Both the position numbers and the translations under genes were made by a program. The notes beneath the pieces are model-generated. The model saw only the letters and a list, made by a program, of their open reading frames with translations. It was not told where the DNA came from and searched no databases. A DNA stretch of 51,301 nucleotides from NCBI GenBank assembly GCA_902798595.1, contig CADBXE010000008.1:1-51301 (forward strand). Reading direction: 5' to 3'. This DNA comes from an uncultured Erysipelotrichaceae bacterium (lineage in GTDB: Bacteria; Bacillota_I; Bacilli_A; RFN20; CAG-826). Of the stretch, positions 16,075-24,116 are shown one piece after another (position 1 is the stretch's first letter; every line of letters begins with the position of its first letter).

Positions 16075-16104
16075 ATTATCCCTACTTTTTATTGGCTTTG
16101 TCAA
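16075..16104 (-). promoter_or_regulatory. promoter of the Trp T-box operon
   Basis: Consensus -35 TTGACA (16104-16099), 18-bp spacer, -10 GATAAT (16080-16075). The -35 lies inside the last codons of the upstream membrane-protein gene and the stop codon is in the spacer. Transcription should start near 16068, at the first base of the T-box leader. Confidence 0.75.
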
Positions 16105-16906
16105 TAGAAATCATCTCTTCTATTTGTTTATGAGCATATTCTCTTGCTTCTTCGATTGTTTGAGCGCGGAATGCCCCATCATGCCAATCATAGAAATCAC
16201 GATTAAAACGTGGGAATAAATTCTTGTATTCTTTCTTTAAATTAAAGCAATTAAACCAGATGCGAGCGATATTGAGTTCTGCAACGTAATAGTCATATCC
16301 TTCCCAATCAATTTTCTTGATTCCAAATAGGATTCTATTATCGTCTGAAACTATGTATTCAAGATATGGTTCTTTAAGTTCTGACACCACTGGAGGATAT
16401 TTCTTCGCCAGCGAAGCATAATTTCGTTCACAGTCAGAGTTATATTCTTTGGCTTGTTTTTGTGTGTCCTTGTCATAGCGGAGTTGATTATCACGTGTTC
16501 TAATTCTAATTAACTGCAAACCACCTTTTAATTCATAGACTCTAAAGACAAGATTTAGAGTAGAATTTTTCATCACTTTAAAAGTTAGTTCTACTACTTT
16601 GTCTTTAAGAAATCTTTTGTGCTTAACAATTCTTTTAGTTTTTAATTCAACCGCTTCATCAAAGATGTTCTTACCTTGATAATAACTTTCATGGTCAGAA
16701 GCTAAGAAATAAGAATAGTAAAAATATAAATCAAGACGGTCTACAACTTGAATATGAAATACGATAACAGGTACAACCCAAACAAAAATAGCGGCATAAA
16801 GTGCAAATACTGAGTCTGATAAAGTAGCAAGGATGTCAATGGCAATGCAGCCAACGACTGCGATTACAATGTAGACAACAGATTTAATCTTTTGATTTCT
16901 ATTCAT
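16082..16906 (-). CDS. uncharacterised membrane protein, two N-terminal helices
   Basis: A 274-residue protein with two predicted membrane helices (about 10-30 and 35-55), then a soluble cytoplasmic domain rich in charged and aromatic residues. The C-terminal segment WHDGAFRAQTIEEAREYAHKQ looks like a short helical domain. No family is recognised. ATG at 16906 is preferred to the GTG three codons earlier, because GAGGT sits 7 nt before the ATG. It has no operon partner. The promoter of the downstream T-box operon is embedded in its 3' end. Confidence 0.7.
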   Translation of the reverse strand: MNRNQKIKSVVYIVIAVVGCIAIDILATLSDSVFALYAAIFVWVVPVIVFHIQVVDRLDLYFYYSYFLASDHESYYQGKNIFDEAVELKTKRIVKHKRFLKDKVVELTFKVMKNSTLNLVFRVYELKGGLQLIRIRTRDNQLRYDKDTQKQAKEYNSDCERNYASLAKKYPPVVSELKEPYLEYIVSDDNRILFGIKKIDWEGYDYYVAELNIARIWFNCFNLKKEYKNLFPRFNRDFYDWHDGAFRAQTIEEAREYAHKQIEEMISIDKANKK

Positions 16907-16956
16907 TTTAGTCACCTCGTTTATTGTAAGAACATGTTAAAAGAATGGCAACAAAT

Positions 16957-16985
16957 AAAAAGAACTGAATTCAACAGTCCTTTTT
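16957..16985 (-). terminator. second terminator downstream of the GNAT gene
   Basis: Stem AAAAAG/CTTTTT plus ACTG/CAGT with one mismatch between them, A and T tracts on both sides. It lies about 70 nt beyond the first GNAT terminator. Confidence 0.6.
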
Positions 16986-17028
16986 AATCTTTTCTAAATG
17001 TACGCGTTGCATGACTACTTTTATTATT

Positions 17029-17071
17029 AAAAACAAAAAACGATACTGAACTGAATCAATATCGTATTTTT
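17029..17071 (-). terminator. terminator after GNAT gene (repeat copy A)
   Basis: Stem ACGATA/TATCGT with A tract upstream and T tract downstream. It shares its first 14 bases and its overall plan with the hairpin at 17624-17665 on the other side of the GNAT gene. Confidence 0.75.
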
Positions 17072-17133
17072 ATAATGGGTCTATTGCACCATTTTGATAC
17101 AAAGTGAGAACACTTGCATACAGTGCATACACT

Positions 17134-17604
17134 TTATTTTGATTTCATTATATGTTCCATAAATACTGATCTGGTTTTCATTCCCATTTTTTCATAGAAC
17201 TTTAACGCAGCGTCATTGCCTGGCCAAACATTTAATGTAATTTCGTAGCAATCATTCTCTTTTGCGGTTTCCACAACTTTTTGATATAAAGCTTTGCCAA
17301 TACCTTGTTTACGATATTTATCATCGACACATAAGTCATCTAAATGGAAAACCTTTATAGGATACATATTTGAGGTGGGTACTCTAATTTGACACATCGC
17401 ATAGCCCACAACATAGTCATTTATAATAGCCACATATATTGGTTTAGTATCATTGTTAATCATTTCTTCAAGTTGTTCTTGATTATATTTGGTTGTTCCA
17501 GACATGAATAAATCTGGTCTTAATTTAGCGTGGTTTTCTAAGACCTGAGATAGTAAATCTAATAATCTAGCAATGTCTTCTTTTTTAGCTCTACGTATTT
17601 CCAT
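17134..17604 (-). CDS. GNAT-family N-acetyltransferase
   Basis: A 156-residue acetyl-CoA-dependent N-acetyltransferase. The acetyl-CoA loop is visible as KYRKQGIGKAL at about residues 106-116, followed by the beta5-alpha4 segment ITLNVWPGNDAALKFYEKMGM that is typical of the fold. The substrate is unknown. The start at 17604 (MEIRRAKKED) is chosen because it gives the usual GNAT N terminus and a TAGAAT -10 box lies 7 nt upstream. Longer starts reach into the terminator of tRNA-Ser. No SD is seen. The gene stands alone between two similar terminators. Confidence 0.85.
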   Translation of the reverse strand: MEIRRAKKEDIARLLDLLSQVLENHAKLRPDLFMSGTTKYNQEQLEEMINNDTKPIYVAIINDYVVGYAMCQIRVPTSNMYPIKVFHLDDLCVDDKYRKQGIGKALYQKVVETAKENDCYEITLNVWPGNDAALKFYEKMGMKTRSVFMEHIMKSK

Positions 17605-17611
17605 TTGCTTC

Positions 17612-17617
17612 ATTCTA
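17612..17617 (-). promoter_or_regulatory. -10 box of the GNAT gene, 7 nt from start
   Basis: TAGAAT on the minus strand ends 7 nt before ATG 17604. There is no SD, so a leaderless or 1-nt-leader mRNA is predicted. Confidence 0.5.
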
Positions 17618-17623
17618 CTATGT

Positions 17624-17665
17624 AAAAACAAAAAACGGTACTGATTATTCAATACCGTATTTTTT
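17624..17665 (-). terminator. terminator after tRNA-Ser(GCU) (repeat copy B)
   Basis: Stem ACGGTA/TACCGT with A and T tracts, directly downstream of the tRNA on the minus strand. Near-copy of the hairpin at 17029-17071, with compensating changes in the stem (A-T pair becomes G-C). Confidence 0.8.
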
Positions 17666-17669
17666 CTAA

Positions 17670-17761
17670 TGGCGGAGTAGGAGAGACTCGAACTCTCGCA
17701 CCAGTTAACCCGATCTACTTCCTTAGCAGGGAAGCCCCTTCACCAACTTGGGTACTACTCC
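17670..17761 (-). tRNA. tRNA-Ser, anticodon GCU
   Basis: Class II tRNA with long variable arm, 7-bp acceptor GGAGTAG/CTACTCC, discriminator G, encoded CCA. The anticodon loop is CTGCTAA, so it reads AGC and AGU. Confidence 0.95.
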
Positions 17762-17823
17762 ATTCAGTGCGCCCCTTATCTTAACATAAAGGGCGAACAG
17801 AATTAAATAAGAATTTTAAGAAA

Positions 17824-19263
17824 TTAATAGGCCTTAGCAAATAAAACAACTTTTTTCGCTTTTTTGCCACATACTGGGCAGGTATCTGCGAAGGCGATTT
17901 GATTAAATGGCATGCAACGCGCGGTCGCGGTAGTTAATTCTTTAATCTTGTTTTCGCAAGCTTCATCACCACACCACATCATCTTAGCGTAGCCACCTTT
18001 ATCTAAAGCTGCGTCTAAGTCTTCTAACTTGGTCACTTCAGTAACATGTTCTAATAAGTATTGGCTGGCCTTTTCATACATTTCTTGGTGAATTTGTTTG
18101 AAGAGTTGAAGAACTGTTTCCACCATTTCTTCTTTCTTTACTGTAAGCTTGCGGCCATCGTGACGGACAGCAATTGTCACCACACCCGCTTCGATATCTC
18201 TTGGACCGATTTCGATACGAAGTGGGACACCTTTCATTTCATATTCAGAATATTTCCAACCTGGTGTCTTATCAGATTCGTCGCATTTGACTCTAACACC
18301 AGCGTCTTTTAACATCTTTTCTAATTCTCTTGCAGCTGGGATAACACCTGGCTTTTGTTGCGCAACAGGAATGACCACTGCTTGGATTGGAGCGACGTAT
18401 GGTGGTAAGGATAAACCATTATCATCACCATGAACCATAATAATCGCGCCTAATAAACGCGTGGAAACACCCCAAGAGGTTTGGTGAGGATTGTATAATT
18501 TGCCATCTCTACCTTGGAACTTAATTCCAAAAGCTTCAGCGAAGCCTGTACCAAAGTAATGGGTGGTACCACTTTGTAAAGCTTTACCATCTGGCATTAA
18601 AGCTTCAATACTATATGTTTCTAAAGCGCCAGCGAATTTTTCTTTATCGGTTTTTCTACCTTTTGTGAAAGGAATCGCTAAGATATCACGACCTAAGTCA
18701 TCGTAGATTTCAAGCATTTTTAATGCTTCTGTACGAGCTTCTTCTTCGGTTTCGTGCATGGTGTGGCCTTCTTGCCACAAGAATTCAGCGCCTCTTAAGA
18801 ATGGACGTGTGGTCTTTTCCCATCTCACAACGGAACACCATTGGTTGTATAGTTTTGGTAAATCACGATATGAAGAGATAATCTTTGCGTAGTGTTCACA
18901 GAACAATGTTTCACTGGTTGGTCTAATGATGAGTGGGTCATCAATCTTTTGACCACCACCGATATCGGCGATTAAGCATTCTGGGGCAAAGCCTTCTATG
19001 TGATCTTTTTCTTTTTGAAGTAAAGATTCTGGGATAACAGTTGGCATATAAACGTTTTGATGTCCTGTTTCCTTAAATCTTTTATTTAAATAGTTTTGGA
19101 TTTCTTCCCAGATAGCGTAGCCATAAGGACGATAAATAATAAATCCTTTAACGGAAGAATAGTCCATTAATTCTGCCTTACGACAGACGTCAGTATACCA
19201 CTGAGCGAAATCGTCTTCTTGACGAGTAATCGCATCATTTTTGACTTGGTTATTTTGAGCCAT
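17824..19263 (-). CDS. proS: prolyl-tRNA synthetase, short archaeal/mycoplasma type
   Basis: A 479-residue class II aminoacyl-tRNA synthetase that charges tRNA-Pro. It belongs to the eukaryote/archaeal-like ProRS group: no bacterial editing insert, with a C-terminal Cys-containing zinc-binding-like domain (C-G-D-E-A-C and C-P-V-C-G) and the terminal Tyr (AKAY) typical of the group. Motif 2 is seen around RWEKTTRPFLRGAEF, and the anticodon-binding domain begins near residue 285. Start MAQNN at 19263 has a GAGAGG SD. It lies 4 nt after the degenerate GGDEF-EAL gene and is probably transcribed with it. Confidence 0.95.
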   Translation of the reverse strand: MAQNNQVKNDAITRQEDDFAQWYTDVCRKAELMDYSSVKGFIIYRPYGYAIWEEIQNYLNKRFKETGHQNVYMPTVIPESLLQKEKDHIEGFAPECLIADIGGGQKIDDPLIIRPTSETLFCEHYAKIISSYRDLPKLYNQWCSVVRWEKTTRPFLRGAEFLWQEGHTMHETEEEARTEALKMLEIYDDLGRDILAIPFTKGRKTDKEKFAGALETYSIEALMPDGKALQSGTTHYFGTGFAEAFGIKFQGRDGKLYNPHQTSWGVSTRLLGAIIMVHGDDNGLSLPPYVAPIQAVVIPVAQQKPGVIPAARELEKMLKDAGVRVKCDESDKTPGWKYSEYEMKGVPLRIEIGPRDIEAGVVTIAVRHDGRKLTVKKEEMVETVLQLFKQIHQEMYEKASQYLLEHVTEVTKLEDLDAALDKGGYAKMMWCGDEACENKIKELTTATARCMPFNQIAFADTCPVCGKKAKKVVLFAKAY

Positions 19264-19267
19264 AATT

Positions 19268-21034
19268 TTATCCTCTCTGATGATTTGAATCATCCATAGT
19301 TATAAGTTTTTCAATCTTCTTCTTTTCTAATGGTAAGAGCATATCGTTGCTAGAAGAGATTGTTTCAGAAGAAACGATGCTCACACCTGATTTAATAATC
19401 AGTTCTATTGATTGCCAACCTTCTAAATCGGTGGCGATAATAGGTCGATGGTATTTGAGAAGTGATTCGATAAGAGAGTGAATGGATAATCGTACACGAT
19501 TATTCTTCTTAATTTCGCCAATCATCATCGAACCAGCAACGAAGTAGTCAAAGTTGTAATAAACGCTTGGATCGAGCAATAAGTTTTTATCCTTCATTAA
19601 CATCGCGAGCTCATAGTTACCACTTCTTAGTTTCTTTAATGAATCATTGAGCAATTCAAGATTAGAAGCGTTCTCGTTAATTTCTTGTTCGTTAAACACT
19701 AAGACTAAGTGGATTTGCTTTGACTGTGGAATTTGCGACAGAATTTCATACATATGTTCAATATCTTGAAGTGAGACGAGCATGAACAATCTTAAATCTT
19801 CGGATTGTTTTTCGCTGGCAAACTTCGGAATGACATAGCGGGAAATCATTGCAAAGAATTGTTTATTCATATCTACCTTCGCAGCGTATTTGCTCATTTC
19901 TGCAAACGAAGCAAAAGGAGAATCATAAGCTTTAATATATTCGAAGTAACCAATTGTTTTACGTTTAGAGACATCAAAGATTGGTCTAAATAAATAACGT
20001 AAGCTGTTTGGTTTCATGAGGTTTTCAACCTCTTCACGATAACGATCAAGTTCAATAAGTGGCGCTGCTTGCTTTTGGTAAAGCAAAATTTCTTGTTGAT
20101 TGTGCTGAGCAGACATACACGCTTCTTGCGCTTTCACGACCATGGAATCAAAGTCTTGATAATATTGGGCATTTTCAACAACGCCGATAGAGAAATTGAT
20201 TGATTCAGAGAAACCGTTAACACCAATACATTTTTTAATGTTATGAGCCATTGATGTCGCTAAAACCATCGCCTCATCGCGACTGGCAATTCTTAAATCG
20301 AATAATAGTAATTCGTTTTCGCCGCCATCGATAATTTGTCTTGAGACACGTGGGTTACTAGCGTATGGATAGATGACATTTTTTAATGTCACAATCATAT
20401 AGCGTTCAATCTTATCATTTGATAAGAATTTTTGTCTAATGTAATAGAAACGGATAGCAAAAGTGAAACCTTTCAAGCTCTTCTCTTTAAGAATTAAAGA
20501 TTCCATTGTGCTTCTTTTAACGACACCAGTAAATGGGGATTTCTTTTTCTTTTTATTCGTAGAGTTGTTTGGCGTGATGTATTTAAGGATGAAGGATTCT
20601 AGGTGAATAATGCCTTCGTTTGGATCGTATTTTTGTAGTTTTAATAACGAAAAGTAAGTGCTACGTCCGTGGTTAAGAACAACATCTGCTTCTAAATAAT
20701 TATCAGCGTTCTTATAGTCGGTACAAATGCTGTATACCCAAGATTTGATTTTATCAACATCGTTAATATGAAAATGAGAATAAAAAGTGGTCATATCTAT
20801 TTCTTTCTTGCCTTTTAAATCAGAACGATTGAAATATGTGACCTTGTTATTTTTAACATCGATGTTGTAGATTCTTAATGTTGTGGATTCCGCTTTAATG
20901 CGTTTGCCGTATTTTTGATCTCTTCTACCAGAAAGCACATAAGTGAGAATCAAAAACACGATAAATAAAAACGCCAACATCATGATGATGAAGAAGGATT
21001 TGAACTGGATGTTGTTAAAATTAAACCATTCCAT
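19268..21034 (-). CDS. degenerate GGDEF-EAL membrane protein
   Basis: A 588-residue protein with one N-terminal membrane helix (about 12-34), a GGDEF-like domain (about 165-325) and an EAL-like domain (about 335-575). The cyclase signature is altered to GGENE. In the phosphodiesterase half, EAL is replaced by FEY, and the positions normally holding the metal-binding Asn, Glu, Asp-Asp, Lys and Gln are changed (for example SLQDI, VFNEQEI, LMKDKN). It is therefore predicted to be catalytically dead and to act as a c-di-GMP effector or scaffold. A -10 box lies 8 nt before the ATG, without an SD. Upstream of and co-transcribed with proS. Confidence 0.75.
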   Translation of the reverse strand: MEWFNFNNIQFKSFFIIMMLAFLFIVFLILTYVLSGRRDQKYGKRIKAESTTLRIYNIDVKNNKVTYFNRSDLKGKKEIDMTTFYSHFHINDVDKIKSWVYSICTDYKNADNYLEADVVLNHGRSTYFSLLKLQKYDPNEGIIHLESFILKYITPNNSTNKKKKKSPFTGVVKRSTMESLILKEKSLKGFTFAIRFYYIRQKFLSNDKIERYMIVTLKNVIYPYASNPRVSRQIIDGGENELLLFDLRIASRDEAMVLATSMAHNIKKCIGVNGFSESINFSIGVVENAQYYQDFDSMVVKAQEACMSAQHNQQEILLYQKQAAPLIELDRYREEVENLMKPNSLRYLFRPIFDVSKRKTIGYFEYIKAYDSPFASFAEMSKYAAKVDMNKQFFAMISRYVIPKFASEKQSEDLRLFMLVSLQDIEHMYEILSQIPQSKQIHLVLVFNEQEINENASNLELLNDSLKKLRSGNYELAMLMKDKNLLLDPSVYYNFDYFVAGSMMIGEIKKNNRVRLSIHSLIESLLKYHRPIIATDLEGWQSIELIIKSGVSIVSSETISSSNDMLLPLEKKKIEKLITMDDSNHQRG

Positions 21035-21042
21035 ACTTGTCT

Positions 21043-21048
21043 ATTATA
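21043..21048 (-). promoter_or_regulatory. -10 box, 8 nt from the degenerate GGDEF-EAL start
   Basis: Consensus TATAAT on the minus strand, 8 nt before ATG 21034, no SD. Confidence 0.6.
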
Positions 21049-21116
21049 CTTTGTCCGCATGAATTTGACTAGATGTCCAAATTCAATTTAATAAAGTTCC
21101 AATTGGACGAATAAAT

Positions 21117-21124
21117 GCTATAAT
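21117..21124 (+). promoter_or_regulatory. extended -10 promoter of tRNA-Ser(CGA)
   Basis: TGc-TATAAT ends 9 nt before the mature tRNA 5' end. The -35 is weak. Confidence 0.6.
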
Positions 21125-21133
21125 AACTTGCAC

Positions 21134-21224
21134 GGAGGAATACCCAAGTGGTTGAAGGGGGCGGTTTCGAAAACCGTTAGAAGGCGCAAGCCTTGCCAGG
21201 GTTCGAATCCCTGTTCTTCCGCCA
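21134..21224 (+). tRNA. tRNA-Ser, anticodon CGA
   Basis: Class II tRNA, acceptor GGAGGAA/TTCTTCC (one G-U), discriminator G, encoded CCA. Anticodon loop TTCGAAA gives CGA, reading UCG. Confidence 0.95.
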
Positions 21225-21233
21225 GAAGCAAAC

Positions 21234-21263
21234 AAAAAAAGCCTAGTGATTTGTCTAGGCTTT
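21234..21263. terminator. bidirectional terminator between tRNA-Ser and yitT-like gene
   Basis: Stem AAAGCCTAG/CTAGGCTTT (21238-21246, 21255-21263) with A and T tracts on both sides, placed between two convergent units. Confidence 0.85.
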
Positions 21264-21283
21264 TATCTTTATTTTGAGGTTAA

Positions 21284-22306
21284 TTATTCAAGCGGTTTTA
21301 TGTAGAAGTTGCCGTATACTTGCTTAAGTGAAGTCACACCGATGAAAACATGCTCATCAACTTTCTTAGCGACATTAACAACTTTGTTCACTTCAGAAGA
21401 GGAAACCGCCATCCAAAGAACAATCTTATCAGCACCAGAATAAGCACCATGTCCATTAATGATTGTTGCAGAGTGTGGGAAGTTAGCGATGATAATTTCT
21501 GGCATATGCACTTTGCTGGTAATAATTTGAACAAGCATTTTCTTATTTCTTAAGTTGATAGCATCAATGATTAGACCAACTTCAAACAAATAAATAATAG
21601 AGAAGATAACGGAATATAAAGAATAAACAAAATTGAAATTATTATCGATAGCTTTTAAGAAGGCGTAGGTTATAACAATCACACCATTAATCATCACGCC
21701 ATATCTACCGATTTGTGTGGATTTTCTGGAGCCGATATAACAGGCAACAATATCAATGCCACCACAAGAGATACCACCTAAGAACGCAAATGCACTAGCA
21801 AGACCTGTGGTAATACCAGCAAACACAACACGTACAATTACAGGTTCGAGTGGTTGAGCGCCATCTGGAAATGTAAATTGTGCAACCTGCTCACCCACAT
21901 GCGCGTTAGAGAATAAAGAGATAAACACAGATGACAAAACAACGTTAACCAATGTAAAGATGGTGAAACGTTTACCTAGCTTAAAAAAGCTAAATAGCAA
22001 TAATGGAATATTCAAAGCGGTATAACCGATGGATTGAATTAAGTTATTGCCAACTGGTTCACCACGAATTGTTTCAACAATCCATGCGATAATTTGTGAA
22101 ACACCAGATACACCACCAGTGGCCAAAATGAAGCCACCTTCAGTGGATGGTGAAATGAAACATGAAAAACCAAACGCGAACACTACTGCGGCAATCGCTG
22201 CAATAAAGAAACCACGTATGTATTCAAGTACGGTTTTGATAATGTAATGATCGAACAGGAAGTTGTCGATTTGTTTTTTAAAACGAGTCCACTTAGATTT
22301 AATCAC
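21284..22306 (-). CDS. YitT-family membrane protein (DUF161 + DUF2179)
   Basis: A 340-residue integral membrane protein of the YitT family. About six hydrophobic segments occupy residues 30-250, including GGVSGVSQIIAW and GGISCGGIDIVACYIG, which are family hallmarks. A C-terminal DUF2179 domain follows (about 255-335), containing ATIINGHGAYSG. Family members are of unknown function, though often annotated as membrane proteins of possible transport role. The start codon is GTG at 22306. A TACAAT -10 box ends 6 nt before it and no SD exists, so a leaderless message with a GTG start is predicted. Confidence 0.88.
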   Translation of the reverse strand: MIKSKWTRFKKQIDNFLFDHYIIKTVLEYIRGFFIAAIAAVVFAFGFSCFISPSTEGGFILATGGVSGVSQIIAWIVETIRGEPVGNNLIQSIGYTALNIPLLLFSFFKLGKRFTIFTLVNVVLSSVFISLFSNAHVGEQVAQFTFPDGAQPLEPVIVRVVFAGITTGLASAFAFLGGISCGGIDIVACYIGSRKSTQIGRYGVMINGVIVITYAFLKAIDNNFNFVYSLYSVIFSIIYLFEVGLIIDAINLRNKKMLVQIITSKVHMPEIIIANFPHSATIINGHGAYSGADKIVLWMAVSSSEVNKVVNVAKKVDEHVFIGVTSLKQVYGNFYIKPLE

Positions 22307-22312
22307 GGCATT

Positions 22313-22318
22313 ATTGTA
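22313..22318 (-). promoter_or_regulatory. -10 box, 6 nt from the yitT-like GTG start
   Basis: TACAAT on the minus strand followed by AATGCC and GTG. The same -10 and spacing are found upstream of the RluD-type gene at 33665. Confidence 0.6.
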
Positions 22319-22350
22319 TACCTTGTTTTACAAAAAACAACAAAATATGA

Positions 22351-22499
22351 TTGTTTAGAACTTTTTTTCTAGTATAATGAGAAACGTTGCTCATCGTATA
22401 TGGGCATATGTAAAAGACAATTGGTACAATTGTTATTGAAATAAAATTTTTCAAGTGGTAAGATTATCACGCTATATGTAAATATAGGAGGCTTAAAAC
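22351..22499 (+). promoter_or_regulatory. promoter and 115-nt leader of the anchored-protein gene
   Basis: TTGTTT (22351-22356), 16-bp spacer, TATAAT (22373-22378). The leader from about 22385 to 22499 contains a 7-bp hairpin (ACAATTG/CAATTGT, 22417-22433) and ends with a strong GGAGG SD. No known riboswitch core is seen. Confidence 0.55.
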
Positions 22500-23360
22500 A
22501 TGGTAGTATTAAGAGCAATCGGTGGATTTTTCGCGAGAATCGGCCGTTGGATTAAAGAAACAGCATGGATTCAACCTTTGTTGATCGTCGGTGCTATCTT
22601 CGCAGTCATCTTTGCCATCCCACACATCATAGATGGTGTTAAAGGTTGGTTCAACACAAGCGATGATGCAAATAAATATTTCGCTAAATCACAATTAAGT
22701 TTAAAGAACGCTGAAAAGTTCGATACCAATAACACTGGTTCCGAAGTTGATAAGTTCCTCACATACATCGAAAACGGTGATGTTGAAAAGCTCAAAGCCG
22801 ATAAGAGAGGCGACAGATTCTTCGTGGCCTTTGTTAAAGATGATACAGCTTGCAACGACTTATATGGCGGTTTAAAAACATTCCAAGATAAATGGAAAAG
22901 TAACGATAGAGAATTCGTTGGTGAAAAGAAAAATGCTTTAGCAGGCGATTTCAAACTTTGGACAATCTATACAGATACAAAAGAAACAATCGACAACGAA
23001 GAAGTTAACTTATTCGATAAAGTTTGGTTAAACCACTACTCCTTATTCGAAACATTAGTTGATGGTAATTACTTACCAAAAACATACTACGCACTTAACA
23101 AGAGCTATAAAGTTAGCCAATACGAAAGCAATTTCACTTCTGATAGCTTAGACACATGTCCAATGAATGCACCATTACTTATGTACTTCGACTTCACAGA
23201 CGATTGTGCAAAGAACGGCATTGAACTTAAAGATCAAAAAGTCAAAGGCTTAAGCGACATCATCTTCACAGTTGATGGCACATCTGATTTGGAAAGAGCC
23301 CGTACATTAAAGAAGTGCTGGTCACATACCGATTTATTCGGCAAGATTATTAAGAACTAA
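22500..23360 (+). CDS. uncharacterised membrane-anchored protein
   Basis: A 286-residue protein with a basic N terminus and one strong membrane helix (about 25-46, LLIVGAIFAVIFAIPHII), then a soluble domain rich in Asp, Lys and Asn. The segment RFFVAFVKDDTACNDLYGG (about 102-120) looks like a beta strand followed by a helix, as in thioredoxin-like folds, but there is no CxxC, so this is only a hint. A late segment (about 215-265, ending IIFTVDGTSDLERAR) could complete such a fold. It is monocistronic, with a strong SD and a terminator directly after the stop. No family is recognised. Confidence 0.75.
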   Translation: MVVLRAIGGFFARIGRWIKETAWIQPLLIVGAIFAVIFAIPHIIDGVKGWFNTSDDANKYFAKSQLSLKNAEKFDTNNTGSEVDKFLTYIENGDVEKLKADKRGDRFFVAFVKDDTACNDLYGGLKTFQDKWKSNDREFVGEKKNALAGDFKLWTIYTDTKETIDNEEVNLFDKVWLNHYSLFETLVDGNYLPKTYYALNKSYKVSQYESNFTSDSLDTCPMNAPLLMYFDFTDDCAKNGIELKDQKVKGLSDIIFTVDGTSDLERARTLKKCWSHTDLFGKIIKN

Positions 23361-23379
23361 CCGCTGATGCGGTTTTTTC
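23359..23379 (+). terminator. intrinsic terminator of the anchored-protein gene
   Basis: Stem ACCGC/GCGGT, loop TGAT, then six T. The stop codon overlaps the first arm. Confidence 0.8.
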
Positions 23380-23389
23380 TTTTCTCTGA

Positions 23390-23395
23390 TATCAT
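23390..23395 (+). promoter_or_regulatory. extended -10 box, 6 nt from the pgeF-like start
   Basis: TGa-TATCAT ends 6 nt before ATG 23402. No SD is present, so transcription should start on the start codon. Confidence 0.6.
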
Positions 23396-23401
23396 TAAAG
23401 T

Positions 23402-24115
23402 ATGTATATTAGTTTTCCTCTTAGTGACAAATGCGTAAGTCTCACCACAATCACTAGACTAGGTAATTTAGCTTATCAGGTGGATAATGGTGACGGCGTG
23501 AAAGAAAGACGCGAACAATTAGCGGCTCTTCTTAATATGCCTATTAATCGCTTTACTTATGTCCATCAACATCATAGCGATAAAGTGATGTGTGTTTCCG
23601 TTAATGAAATAGGTAAGGGGAAAGACTCCTTTGAAGATGGTTTGGAATGTGATGCATTGTATACATACGAAAGAAATGTTCCATTATGCATTTTCCACGC
23701 CGATTGTGTTCCTATCTTCTTTATTAACGAAAAAGTGAATCTCGTCGGTATTATCCACGCTGGGTTTAAAGGCACTATGAAACACATTGCGTATAAAGCC
23801 ATCAACGAAATAATTAATAAAGAAAAATTAGATATTAAGGACTTTAAATTCTATATTGGACCATTTCGTCAGCCTCAATCATTCAAGATTGATGAAGAGA
23901 GCAAAAAAGCTATTTTAGAAGCTGGCTTTGCTGCTGCTATAAAAGGTGATGAGTTTGATAATGGCCTTGCTAATCGATTAGATTTATATTCTCTAGGCGC
24001 TAATGATTCGCAAATCAGAGACGATCATCTTGATACATTCACTGACGAAAGACTATTTTCAGCCTATAAAAAAACACCAGTGGGAAGACTGGTGTCATTA
24101 ATCTATTTAAAATAA
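23402..24115 (+). CDS. pgeF: PgeF/YlmD-type multicopper-oxidase-like (laccase domain) protein
   Basis: A 237-residue protein of the DUF152 / YfiH family, described in the literature as purine nucleoside phosphorylase/adenosine deaminase and, in Escherichia coli, as a peptidoglycan-editing factor. The metal site is visible as QHHSDK (about 59-64), HADCVPIFF (about 99-107) and IIHAGFKGT (about 117-125), giving the expected His, Cys and His ligands. Length is typical. Which of the reported activities applies here cannot be decided from sequence. The last part of the gene carries the terminator of the convergent coaD operon. Confidence 0.85.
   Translation: MYISFPLSDKCVSLTTITRLGNLAYQVDNGDGVKERREQLAALLNMPINRFTYVHQHHSDKVMCVSVNEIGKGKDSFEDGLECDALYTYERNVPLCIFHADCVPIFFINEKVNLVGIIHAGFKGTMKHIAYKAINEIINKEKLDIKDFKFYIGPFRQPQSFKIDEESKKAILEAGFAAAIKGDEFDNGLANRLDLYSLGANDSQIRDDHLDTFTDERLFSAYKKTPVGRLVSLIYLK
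24067..24095 (-). terminator. terminator of coaD operon, embedded in pgeF coding sequence
   Basis: Perfect 8-bp stem ACACCAGT/ACTGGTGT (24074-24081, 24088-24095), followed on the minus strand by a run of seven T. It lies entirely in the last codons of the convergent pgeF gene. Confidence 0.85.
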
Positions 24116-24116
24116 T

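Noticed and set aside
17029..17665. GNAT gene as a small transposon bounded by direct repeats
   Set aside because: The repeated segments are terminator hairpins, there is no transposase, and no target duplication is visible.
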